Shown piece after piece: positions 34,741 through 42,451 of a stretch of 43,892 nucleotides of DNA (its first letter is position 1; every line of letters begins with the position of its first letter). Position numbers and translations under genes: made by a program. The DNA comes from Methanobacteriota archaeon (GTDB lineage: Archaea > Thermoplasmatota > Poseidoniia > Poseidoniales > Poseidoniaceae). The notes beneath the pieces are model-generated. The model worked only from the letters and a program-made list of their open reading frames with translations. It was not told the origin of the DNA and did no database searches. The stretch covers positions 1 through 43,892 of the forward strand of contig PSPT01000013.1 of assembly GCA_004195635.1 (NCBI GenBank). Reading direction: 5' to 3'.

Positions 34741-35280
34741 TCAATCATCAAGGGTTAATTCGCTGCCAAAGCCTTTCCTGCGGCGGGATGGTTTTGGTTT
34801 TTCAACCGAAATAGGTTTTGAATTTGCTTCTTCGTTTTGTTCAATTTCACTACTAATAGCAGGAGGAAGGTTTGCGGCTTCGTTATTGAATAAAGTCGCC
34901 ATTTCGGCGATTTTTTGTTCAATTGTTTTTGCTTCATTAAATAATTGGTCAATAATAATACCGATGTCAGTGGCCCTTTTTTGGAGCATTTCCACTCCTT
35001 CACCATATGGTTTTTCGGCCAAAATACCACCGCCGATATCAATAATAATGTGTCCATTTTCCTCGTAAGACAAAGGTATGTGAACTCCGGCCCCAAGAGG
35101 TATTAGTGATGGTTTAGATTTGGGGTCAGCAACGCTTAGGGCTTTTAGTGAAACACTCACTTCTAGATGCTCAGATTGAATTATCTCCAATTGAGAAATT
35201 TGGTTTTTGAGTTGTTCAAGTCTTTGACGATTAACTTCAATCAAGCGCGCTTTTTGTTGTAAGTCGCTAGAGGGTTGCAT
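34741..35280 (-). CDS. pfdA: Prefoldin alpha subunit
   Basis: Prefoldin is a jellyfish-shaped hexamer that holds unfolded proteins. This 179-residue protein has two coiled-coil helices around a beta-hairpin core (I-P-L-G-A-G-V-H-I-P, I-I-D-I-G-G-G-I-L-A-E-K), which marks the alpha subunit. It is longer than the usual 140-150 residues owing to a charged C-terminal tail. The position between L18Ae and FtsY matches the conserved archaeal cluster. Confidence 0.9.
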   Translation of the reverse strand: MQPSSDLQQKARLIEVNRQRLEQLKNQISQLEIIQSEHLEVSVSLKALSVADPKSKPSLIPLGAGVHIPLSYEENGHIIIDIGGGILAEKPYGEGVEMLQKRATDIGIIIDQLFNEAKTIEQKIAEMATLFNNEAANLPPAISSEIEQNEEANSKPISVEKPKPSRRRKGFGSELTLDD

Positions 35281-35329
35281 TCAAAATGCCTCACCAAGGG
35301 ACTGTTAATAATCCTCAATAGAGAATTAT

Positions 35330-35596
35330 TCACTCTTCCTCATTTACAGAAAGGGGTTCAGATGAAGCGATTAATTCACGAAAATGGTTTATAACTTGGG
35401 GCTCTTTGGATTCGCGAGGGTCAATTTTTTTGCAACTTTCAATATTTACTACGCGACGATTAACCTTGTGACGGCTGCCAATAATGGAATATATTCGATG
35501 AGTTGCATCATCATTATTTTCTGCTACAAGATCTATTGAAAATACTTGAACTTCTCGGCCCATCGGCACGCTTCCCTGTATTCGGTATGCATCCAT
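35330..35596 (-). CDS. rpl18a: Large-subunit ribosomal protein L18Ae (LX)
   Basis: The 88-residue product begins M-D-A-Y-R-I-Q-G-S-V-P-M-G-R, close to archaeal LX/L18Ae (M-x-x-F-R-V-x-G-x-F-x-M-G). It also has I-Y-S-I-I-G-S-R-H-K-V-N-R-R, the hallmark segment. The ATG at 35596 is preferred over an upstream GTG at 35608: AGGTGG lies eight bases before it. It heads the minus-strand operon with pfdA and ftsY. Confidence 0.9.
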   Translation of the reverse strand: MDAYRIQGSVPMGREVQVFSIDLVAENNDDATHRIYSIIGSRHKVNRRVVNIESCKKIDPRESKEPQVINHFRELIASSEPLSVNEEE

Positions 35597-35618
35597 GCGG
35601 CAACCCACCTGAGCCCCT

Positions 35619-35629
35619 CGTATAAACGC
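35619..35629 (-). promoter_or_regulatory. Putative TATA box for the rpl18a operon
   Basis: On the minus strand the sequence CGTTTATACGA contains a TATA-like box centred about 28 bases before the rpl18a ATG. With the usual 25-base spacing, transcription would start almost at the start codon, giving a leaderless message. This is a pattern match only. Confidence 0.35.
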
Positions 35630-35715
35630 GCCGTTAGGATATTTTTCGTTATTATTATCATAAAAGACCTGTTTTTATCCGTATAACTCAAGACACAAGG
35701 GGTAATCGGGAGTTT

Positions 35716-38700
35716 ATGAGAGGGTGTAAAGGTATTACAATCATACTCTTATTGCTCCTTTCATTAACAACCCCCTTTGCTTCGTCTTTGACGATTGGAA
35801 ATCAATGGAGTGAATCAATGGAAGAAATCATCGATGGATATGAAGTTATTCTTGTTCAAAATCATACGTGGACCAGCGGGGAATGGGTTGAATTAGAACT
35901 AATGGGTATTCAGCCCCTCCGTCAGGTTAATTTTAATTCACTATTAGTGTGGACACCAGTAAATTTAATCATCCCTCAAAAATATTTTCAGGAAGAATCT
36001 CCAAAGGCTATTTGGAAAAATGGTATAGAAAATCAATTGCCAATAAATGGTGAAGCAGCGGTAGTAGTATTAGAGGCGAATTTGCCAATAAATATACTAA
36101 ATAAAATAAATAATAATTTAATTAACCTACAATTAACAGATAGTAAATTAAATAATAATATTATGAAGATTCCAATTTCATTCGCAATTAATATTGAATG
36201 GCCGGTCCATTCAAACTCAGATAATGCAAATGAATTATTGAATAAAATACTTGAATGGCCCGGAGTATTGTGGGTTGAAGAGGAAATAAGCGCAAACTCA
36301 AGAAATAGTGTTGCTGCAAGTATTATTCAAAATAATCAAATGACCCAACACCCACTTTGGCAATTAGGATTAAATGGCGAAAATATTATTTTATCAATTG
36401 CTGACACTGGGGTTGATAGAGATCATTCTTGTTTCAGGAATTCAAGTGGTGATGAGGGTTTGCCATCGGGCCAAAATGCCACAGGCACACCGGGTGCTGA
36501 GCACAGAAAAATATTGCTCTTGAATGAAACGATTGATGAATGGGATACAATCGGTGAAACGGATGGGCGGCACGGGACTCACACTGCAGGAAGTTTAGGG
36601 TGTTATGTGGTTCACGACCAATTAACTAATCAGTCGGAAGAAAATATGGAAAATATTAATTCTATTTCTTATGCTTCAAAATTGATAATTCAAGATTTAG
36701 TTAATTCAAATGGATGGGTTGAACCGCCGATGGATGGTTTGCTATGGGAGATGGCGGTTAATGGTGGAGTTATCCACTCAGATTCATGGGGTGATGCAAC
36801 AACTGCATACACTCAGAGATCTAGTAATCTGGATGCTTGGGTAAAGGAAAATCCTTGGTCAATTATTTTTGTTGCGCCAGGAAATAATGGCGGGCAATTA
36901 ATGGAGCCCGCTAATGCAAGGTCGGTTGTTGCTGTTGGGGCGACCAACAATGATAATGGCACAAGTATGTACTCAATTTCGAGCCATGGGCCCACTGAAG
37001 AAGGTGTGCGGGGTATTTTTATTGTTGCACCTGGGGTTAATATTTTGTCTGCAAAAGCCGATTCGGAACACACATCAAATAATAATGGCACAAGGACAAG
37101 TTCAGGCACTTCAATGTCAACACCAACCGCTGCGGCCACGGCAGGAATTATTCAACAAATGGTGGAGCAGGGTTGGATTTCGACGACAAATTCACAATTT
37201 ACAACTTATCCTATAGAATACTTAGGAGGTGGTGTTGGACTTTCAGAAGGTTTTACTCCATCAAATAGCCTTATTAGATCACTATTAGCTCTTTCAGCAG
37301 ACCCATTGCTTGGGGGGGAATATAGGGGTGTAAGTTATTCAGAAGAACCAAATCAAATGAAGGGGTGGGGTAGGCCAAATTTGAGTAATTTGGTAAATAG
37401 TGAAAATCTTATTCAGAGTATCGCAATAAATAATTATTCAATTCCAGCCAATGATATCTGGATTCATGACTCATTTCAATTAATAGATAATGATTGGGTT
37501 GAACATTTAACTAATCGAGTTAATGAATCAGGGGGTAGTGGTGGTCCATTAAATAAACTTGTAAATGCGCCGTGGGATGGTAATGATTCTGTTGGCCCAT
37601 TTCTCTCAACAGGTCAAAATGTAAGTTGGGTTCTTGAACGCTCTTCGATAGAAGATGATTTGGAAGTTCGGCTATCTTGGAATGCTAAGCCATCCCCTCT
37701 CCCAGTGGATGATTTACAACTGATTGTTAAATTCCCAAATGGTAGCTTTGTTATTGGAGATAAGTATAGGGATGGTGAATCGGAGATATATGTTGATGAT
37801 TCATACATTGACCTAATAAGCCAAAATAATGAAACTACTTTGGGTGTGCGAGTTTCTGCTGAAATACTTGGCTTAGCAGAATGGGTCCAGATTGAGGTCC
37901 GAGCGAGAAACATAACTATTGGGGGGTCGCCGAATAGTGTTGGGATGAATGGGGACAAAGTGGGCTTTGCAATTGCAGCAAAAGGCATTAGGACCAACCG
38001 TATTGACTCCGATGGCGATAATATCCCTGATATGGATGATGTTTGTTTACAAACCCAATTTAATCAATCGGTTGATGAAAACGGTTGTGCCGATTATGAA
38101 AAAGATTCTGATGAAGATGGCGTGACTGATGACTTAGACTTATGTGAAGGATGGAATGATTCAATTGATAGGGATGAGGATGGGATAATTGACGGGTGTG
38201 ATGATGATTATGATACCGATGGCGATGGTATTTACAATAATGTTGACTTGTGTCAAAATACTCCCTTAAATGATTCTATCAATGAAGTGGGCTGCTATCC
38301 AAATTACCCACTTTGGGTGGCCTGGAAATTTAATTCACCTATTGTCCATTATCAAGATAATATCTTATTAATTAGATTTCTAGTTGTAGATTATGATGAG
38401 CCAGAAAATGAAAGTATGGTTTGGGTAAATATTACCTCAAAAGGTTCAACAATTTTCCTTTGCAATGACGAATGTAATGTTGATATTGTTTTGTTGTGGA
38501 ATATTTTTGATTATAATAGTGAAAAAAATAATCGGAATTATTCAATTTCACTCGAATGGGTTGAATATGATATTGATGGATATCAAATTAATAGTGGAAA
38601 GGAGAATTCAAAAGAGATGAATATTGAATATAATTGGATTATTACTAAACAAGATGAAATAATAAGTGAAAGAAATATTAATGGGGTTTGGTTTTCAATT

Positions 38701-38814
38701 CTATTAATATCAATTGTTTTTGGGGCCGCTATTGCACAGATTTGGAGGGGGGCGAAAAAAGATGAGGTTTGGAATATGGATGCGGCTCTGTATCCATTTT
38801 TTGAAGAAGAATAA
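35716..38814 (+). CDS. Secreted subtilisin-like protease with calcium-binding repeats and C-terminal anchor
   Basis: The 1032-residue protein has a signal peptide (1-24) and a peptidase S8 domain with D230 (I-A-D-T-G-V-D), H286 (R-H-G-T-H-T-A-G), oxyanion N390 (A-P-G-N-N-G) and S466 (G-T-S-M-S-T-P), all present. Residues from about 764 to 858 contain thrombospondin type 3-like calcium repeats (D-x-D-x-D-G-x-x-D, ending in Cys). A hydrophobic helix near 1000-1018 precedes a short cytoplasmic tail ending in acidic residues. It is probably anchored at the outer face and digests environmental protein. It is divergent from rpl18a. Confidence 0.93.
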   Translation: MRGCKGITIILLLLLSLTTPFASSLTIGNQWSESMEEIIDGYEVILVQNHTWTSGEWVELELMGIQPLRQVNFNSLLVWTPVNLIIPQKYFQEESPKAIWKNGIENQLPINGEAAVVVLEANLPINILNKINNNLINLQLTDSKLNNNIMKIPISFAINIEWPVHSNSDNANELLNKILEWPGVLWVEEEISANSRNSVAASIIQNNQMTQHPLWQLGLNGENIILSIADTGVDRDHSCFRNSSGDEGLPSGQNATGTPGAEHRKILLLNETIDEWDTIGETDGRHGTHTAGSLGCYVVHDQLTNQSEENMENINSISYASKLIIQDLVNSNGWVEPPMDGLLWEMAVNGGVIHSDSWGDATTAYTQRSSNLDAWVKENPWSIIFVAPGNNGGQLMEPANARSVVAVGATNNDNGTSMYSISSHGPTEEGVRGIFIVAPGVNILSAKADSEHTSNNNGTRTSSGTSMSTPTAAATAGIIQQMVEQGWISTTNSQFTTYPIEYLGGGVGLSEGFTPSNSLIRSLLALSADPLLGGEYRGVSYSEEPNQMKGWGRPNLSNLVNSENLIQSIAINNYSIPANDIWIHDSFQLIDNDWVEHLTNRVNESGGSGGPLNKLVNAPWDGNDSVGPFLSTGQNVSWVLERSSIEDDLEVRLSWNAKPSPLPVDDLQLIVKFPNGSFVIGDKYRDGESEIYVDDSYIDLISQNNETTLGVRVSAEILGLAEWVQIEVRARNITIGGSPNSVGMNGDKVGFAIAAKGIRTNRIDSDGDNIPDMDDVCLQTQFNQSVDENGCADYEKDSDEDGVTDDLDLCEGWNDSIDRDEDGIIDGCDDDYDTDGDGIYNNVDLCQNTPLNDSINEVGCYPNYPLWVAWKFNSPIVHYQDNILLIRFLVVDYDEPENESMVWVNITSKGSTIFLCNDECNVDIVLLWNIFDYNSEKNNRNYSISLEWVEYDIDGYQINSGKENSKEMNIEYNWIITKQDEIISERNINGVWFSILLISIVFGAAIAQIWRGAKKDEVWNMDAALYPFFEEE

Positions 38815-38906
38815 TTCTGTATGGTTTCTATTTTCGCGACCATCACATTCAAGGGTGGATTGTGTATGGGTCAAACTGCGCAGTGAGCGCATATGAGGGA
38901 TTAATG

Positions 38907-39911
38907 ATGGCCGAACGTTTGTATATTGGAATTGACTTGGGAACATTTCAATCAACTATTTCATCTAGTGCAGGAAAGAGTGAAACTATTGAAACAGTTG
39001 TAGGAAAACCAAAAGACCCTGTTGCAAGAAACTTTTTGGGTCGCGATGTTTTATTCGGTGCTGATGCGCTAAAGAACAAACTCGCATGTAATTTATTCCG
39101 CCCAATGGCTGCTGGGGTAGCTCAAGATGATGAAGCAAATCTTGCTGCTGCAAAAGCATTCGTAACAAATTTAATTGAGACTGCAGATCCTGAAGAATAT
39201 GATGAAGTATATGGTGTAATATGCAGCCCATCTCACATTTCTTTTACTGATAAATCAAACTTAGTCGCCACCCTGCGAGGACAGGTAAATGCAATAATGG
39301 TAGTATCAGAACCATTTGCAACGGCATTTGGACTTGAAGAAATCGGTGGAAGTATTGTTGTTGATATTGGTGCCGGAACAACTGATATCGCTCGTATCTA
39401 TGGGACCTTCCCCACTGAAGAAGATGAAATGACAATCGAACACGCTGGAGATTCCATCGATAACGAATTGATTAGTTTGATTTGTAAGAAATATACCGGT
39501 GCGCAAGTTACAAAGGATATGGTTCGAAAGTGGAAAGAAGAATTCTCTTATGTTGGAGGAAGTGTTGAAGAATGTATGGTAGAATTGAGTGTTGAGGGAA
39601 AGAAGCAAGTTGTCGATATTGGTGATTTGGTCCGTGATGCATGTGAAACTGCAATGCCTCACATCGTTGCTGCAATAAAGGCAATAGTAGCAAGTGCAGA
39701 CCCCGAATATCAACCAGTTCTACGTAACAATGTTATTCTATCTGGTGGTGGCTCTTTAATTGAAGGAGTTGCAGACCGAATTGCTGATGAATTATCAGAT
39801 ATTGGTGACGTAAATGTTTGGTGTTGTGAAGACCCAATCACTAAGGTTGCTGATGGTGCATTGGCACTTTCACAAGTAATGCCCGATGAACAATATACCT
39901 CAATTAATTGA
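38907..39911 (+). CDS. Actin-like ATPase (MreB/MamK-like)
   Basis: The 334-residue protein has the actin/HSP70 ATPase landmarks: phosphate 1 loop I-G-I-D-L-G-T (7-13), phosphate 2 V-V-D-I-G-A-G-T-T-D (about 150), and the adenosine loop I-L-S-G-G-G-S-L-I-E-G-V (about 277). Size and motifs fit MreB/MamK filaments rather than HSP70 or eukaryotic actin. The frame is open from 38862, but ATGs at 38904 and 38907 follow AGGGA, and the second begins right before the core. The next gene encodes a long coiled coil in the same direction, 97 bases on, a typical filament-partner layout. Confidence 0.85.
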   Translation: MAERLYIGIDLGTFQSTISSSAGKSETIETVVGKPKDPVARNFLGRDVLFGADALKNKLACNLFRPMAAGVAQDDEANLAAAKAFVTNLIETADPEEYDEVYGVICSPSHISFTDKSNLVATLRGQVNAIMVVSEPFATAFGLEEIGGSIVVDIGAGTTDIARIYGTFPTEEDEMTIEHAGDSIDNELISLICKKYTGAQVTKDMVRKWKEEFSYVGGSVEECMVELSVEGKKQVVDIGDLVRDACETAMPHIVAAIKAIVASADPEYQPVLRNNVILSGGGSLIEGVADRIADELSDIGDVNVWCCEDPITKVADGALALSQVMPDEQYTSIN

Positions 39912-39925
39912 GATTTGGTTTTATC

Positions 39926-39952
39926 AAAAGGGTGGTAAATCACCCCTTTATT
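39926..39952 (+). terminator. Hairpin after the actin-like gene
   Basis: AAAGGGTG and CACCCCTTT (one bulged base) flank a six-base loop and are followed by ATT, 15 bases after the stop codon. It could end or attenuate transcription before the coiled-coil gene. Confidence 0.4.
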
Positions 39953-40008
39953 GCACTAAGGTGCGGTAAAGGTTCAAGAGTGATTCATTCCCGATGGGGT
40001 GCGATAGC

Positions 40009-41268
40009 ATGAGCGTATCCACTTTACCCGGCGCGGCAGAAAGTACTACAAGTGGTGAAAATGACCGTGCTGCTTTGGAAGGAATGTTGAAATCATATCC
40101 TGTAAATCAACTAGTTGAAGAGGTATTAGTTGCTTGGGATGAATTGACGAGTAGAAATGATGATTTAGTCTCTACAAAACAACGCCTCCGCATTCTTGAA
40201 TTGGATTTAGCTGAGCGGGAAGATGGTGTGGCCCCTGAAATTGCATTACTCCAAGAAGCGGAGGAAGGAATTCGTGAAAAAGAAGCGAAAATTGTTCACC
40301 TAACTCGGTTATTGGAAGATACAAAATCAGAATTAGAAGCGAATGCTTCGAGTATTTCGGCCGAAGAACGAGAAAACATGGAAAAAGAAAATTCACAATT
40401 ACGCTCCTTGGCTGATGAACAAAATGAAGTTATTTCTGAAATGGAAGGGAAGGTAGAACAATTAGTAGTGGCTTTAGATAGAGCCGCTGATGCTGGATTA
40501 ACAAGCGTAACTGCTGATGAAGTACGTGCATTAAAATCTCAATTAACTCAAAGTGAAGGTGAATTAACATCTGAAAAGGCAGCAAATAATGCACTTGAAG
40601 AAGAGCGACAAAGACTTCGTGATGTGGCTGACCGTTTGAGAGGGTTATTGGATCAAAGAGATAAAAGATTAGGTGAAATGGAAGAGCAGATGGAAAGGGT
40701 TCTCCAGGGGCCGCGTTCAGTAAGTGCAGAGCATGACTATTTGGTTGAGCAAATTGATGAGTTGAAACGTCGTTTACTTGAAAGGAATCGCGAGTATGAG
40801 GCATTGAGGCGGCGTGAAAGAAGGTTGCATAATGATGTATTTGAGCGCGATGAGAGAGTTAGTCAAATGCAATTAATGATCGTTGATTTGGAAAGTGCAT
40901 TACAAGACCGCACTTCCGAACTCAAAGAATTAGAACGCCAAAATGAAAAGGCTGGATTTGAACTTGATGCTGCACGTAGAAATGAAAGGACAAGGGAAGT
41001 GGTTGGGAGAGTATTTGCTGATTCATTAGATATGACGCGCCATCATGAAAATCGAATGGATGCGAAAGAAGAATATGCTAATTCCCCGGATGTTGATAGA
41101 ACACTATCAACTCCGACTTCAGAAGATATGATCGACTTAGCAAAGGGTGGAAAATTGGACTTGAAAAAGACAGAGGAACTTATTGATACATCAAAAGCAA
41201 TAGATGTTGATGACAAAAGACCACCTTCACCCGGTGGAACTTCCGATCCAGGTATTTACGAAAATTAA
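40009..41268 (+). CDS. Long coiled-coil protein next to the actin-like gene
   Basis: The product of 419 residues is almost all heptad-type coiled coil between about 20 and 330, with high Glu, Lys, Arg, Leu and Gln, as in E-L-K-R-R-L-L-E-R-N. The last 90 residues are acidic and probably disordered, ending in a Pro/Gly-rich segment. No signal peptide or membrane helix is present. ATG at 39994 is possible, but the ATG at 40009 has GGGGTG before it. It overlaps the convergent GGGP synthase gene by four bases. A structural or filament-linked role is inferred from the neighbour only. Confidence 0.8.
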   Translation: MSVSTLPGAAESTTSGENDRAALEGMLKSYPVNQLVEEVLVAWDELTSRNDDLVSTKQRLRILELDLAEREDGVAPEIALLQEAEEGIREKEAKIVHLTRLLEDTKSELEANASSISAEERENMEKENSQLRSLADEQNEVISEMEGKVEQLVVALDRAADAGLTSVTADEVRALKSQLTQSEGELTSEKAANNALEEERQRLRDVADRLRGLLDQRDKRLGEMEEQMERVLQGPRSVSAEHDYLVEQIDELKRRLLERNREYEALRRRERRLHNDVFERDERVSQMQLMIVDLESALQDRTSELKELERQNEKAGFELDAARRNERTREVVGRVFADSLDMTRHHENRMDAKEEYANSPDVDRTLSTPTSEDMIDLAKGGKLDLKKTEELIDTSKAIDVDDKRPPSPGGTSDPGIYEN

Positions 41269-42083
41269 TAATTAATAATTTCTATTATTTGCGTAAGTTT
41301 GTTTTTCAGTTCTTCCAAATTATCACATTTTTCAGCTAATGTTCCGGTGACAATCCAATCTGCTCCGGCATTTTTTGCATTATTTGCCGAAGCACTGTCA
41401 TTAATGCCTCCCCCGACAAGTATGGTGAGTCCTTCTATCTTGGTTGCGGTTTCTATTAATTCAGTTGATACAGGGGTATGTGCACCGCTTCCTGCCTCTA
41501 AATAAAGTAATTTAAAACCAAACATTTTGGCGCATAATGCCCATTCATTAACATCCTCTAAATCATTTTCTTTGATCAAATTAACTTTACCAACTTCCCC
41601 TACCTTGCCCCCGGGTGAGCAAACTACATATCCAGTTGGTAATGCTTCTATTCCATATTTAAATAAATATGGGGCTCCCTTTTTCTGCTCTTGAACTAAA
41701 AATTTTGGGTCTGTACTATTCATCAACATCATGAATGTAATTGCATCTGCTGCTGGTGACAATGCATGACCTCCGCCGGGAAATAATACTACTGGAATTT
41801 GCCAATCTACAAAATTTCCACCATTAGAATTCTGGCTTGCCGTCCTATTTTTTAACTCTAAAGCTTCTTGGATTGCCACTACTGTTGCATTAACATCTTC
41901 ATTCGAAGTATTGGTTGAACCCCCCACCATGATTAATTTGCAACCAGATTCTATTGCAACTAATACGCGATTTGATGCAATTTCAGGTGATTGATTGGCG
42001 GGATCTATTAATATTGCATGTCTGCAGCCAAATTGCTTATCTTGTATATAAGCCAAAATATTGGAGTAAGAATCGGGAATCAT
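41265..42083 (-). CDS. Geranylgeranylglyceryl phosphate synthase
   Basis: GGGP synthase joins sn-glycerol-1-phosphate to geranylgeranyl diphosphate, the first committed step of archaeal membrane lipids. The 272-residue TIM-barrel protein has A-I-L-I-D-P, M-V-G-G-S (phosphate site), V-V-L-F-P-G-G, K-L-L-Y-L-E-A-G-S-G-A, and I-L-V-G-G-G-I, the known signature set. It is divergent from nothing close: a 368-base gap follows upstream. A geranylgeranyl-reductase-type gene lies about 17 kb away. Confidence 0.93.
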   Translation of the reverse strand: MIPDSYSNILAYIQDKQFGCRHAILIDPANQSPEIASNRVLVAIESGCKLIMVGGSTNTSNEDVNATVVAIQEALELKNRTASQNSNGGNFVDWQIPVVLFPGGGHALSPAADAITFMMLMNSTDPKFLVQEQKKGAPYLFKYGIEALPTGYVVCSPGGKVGEVGKVNLIKENDLEDVNEWALCAKMFGFKLLYLEAGSGAHTPVSTELIETATKIEGLTILVGGGINDSASANNAKNAGADWIVTGTLAEKCDNLEELKNKLTQIIEIINY

Positions 42084-42282
42084 TGTTTCACCCTAACCGC
42101 GGGGAAATAGTGGATACCTTTGGGCATATCGGCAATAATTTGCTTGTTCATCAAATATTAATATGAATTTCCGATGCCAATTTAATTCCACTACTGATTG
42201 AATAATCCATTTCCAACCAACCTGAATTAGGCTCGACGAATAGTTTTTCATTAGGAGTCCAACATTCAAGTGTTCCATCTTT

Positions 42283-42445
42283 GCGATGAGGGAATCAAAG
42301 CTGTGTGGGTGGGGGTCGAAGCGACAGTAAACATACGCTGTATGGTGGTCACAGGGGCTGCCCAAAATGAACCACCAGAAGGTAAGCGAGCGAAACCTCA
42401 TAGTTGAGCCTACGGCTGTGGGGCATGAGAAAGCGCATTCATTGC
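42283..42445 (+). ncRNA. Candidate structured RNA in intergenic gap
   Basis: This part of the 368-base gap (42084-42451) is clearly richer in G and C than the rest. Several helices can be drawn: 42286-42291 with 42396-42401 (six pairs enclosing the element), GTCG/CGAC at 42315-42325, GGTGGT/ACCACC at 42344-42376 (with GGG/CCC inside), AGGT/ACCT at 42380-42398, CTCA/TGAG at 42397-42408 (competing with the outer helix), and ATGA/TCAT at 42425-42442. The plus strand also has ACAGTAAACATACGC and GGTAAG, which recall conserved pieces of RNase P RNA, but the CR-I (GAGGAAAGTCC) and CR-V sequences are missing, so I do not call it RNase P. Strand and ends are uncertain. The left part of the gap (42084-42282) is AT-rich with a TATA-like AAATATTAATAT near 42153. 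Confidence 0.45.
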
Positions 42446-42451
42446 TTTTCA

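Noticed and set aside
39912-40008. Additional small gene between the actin-like and coiled-coil genes
   Set aside because: Only a terminator-like hairpin and a ribosome site are visible; no open frame of useful length.
42283-42445. RNase P RNA or SRP RNA
   Set aside because: Some short pieces recall RNase P RNA, but the GAGGAAAGTCC region and the 3' conserved region are missing; the SRP RNA signature GGAAGGAGCAGC is also missing. Left as an unassigned candidate.
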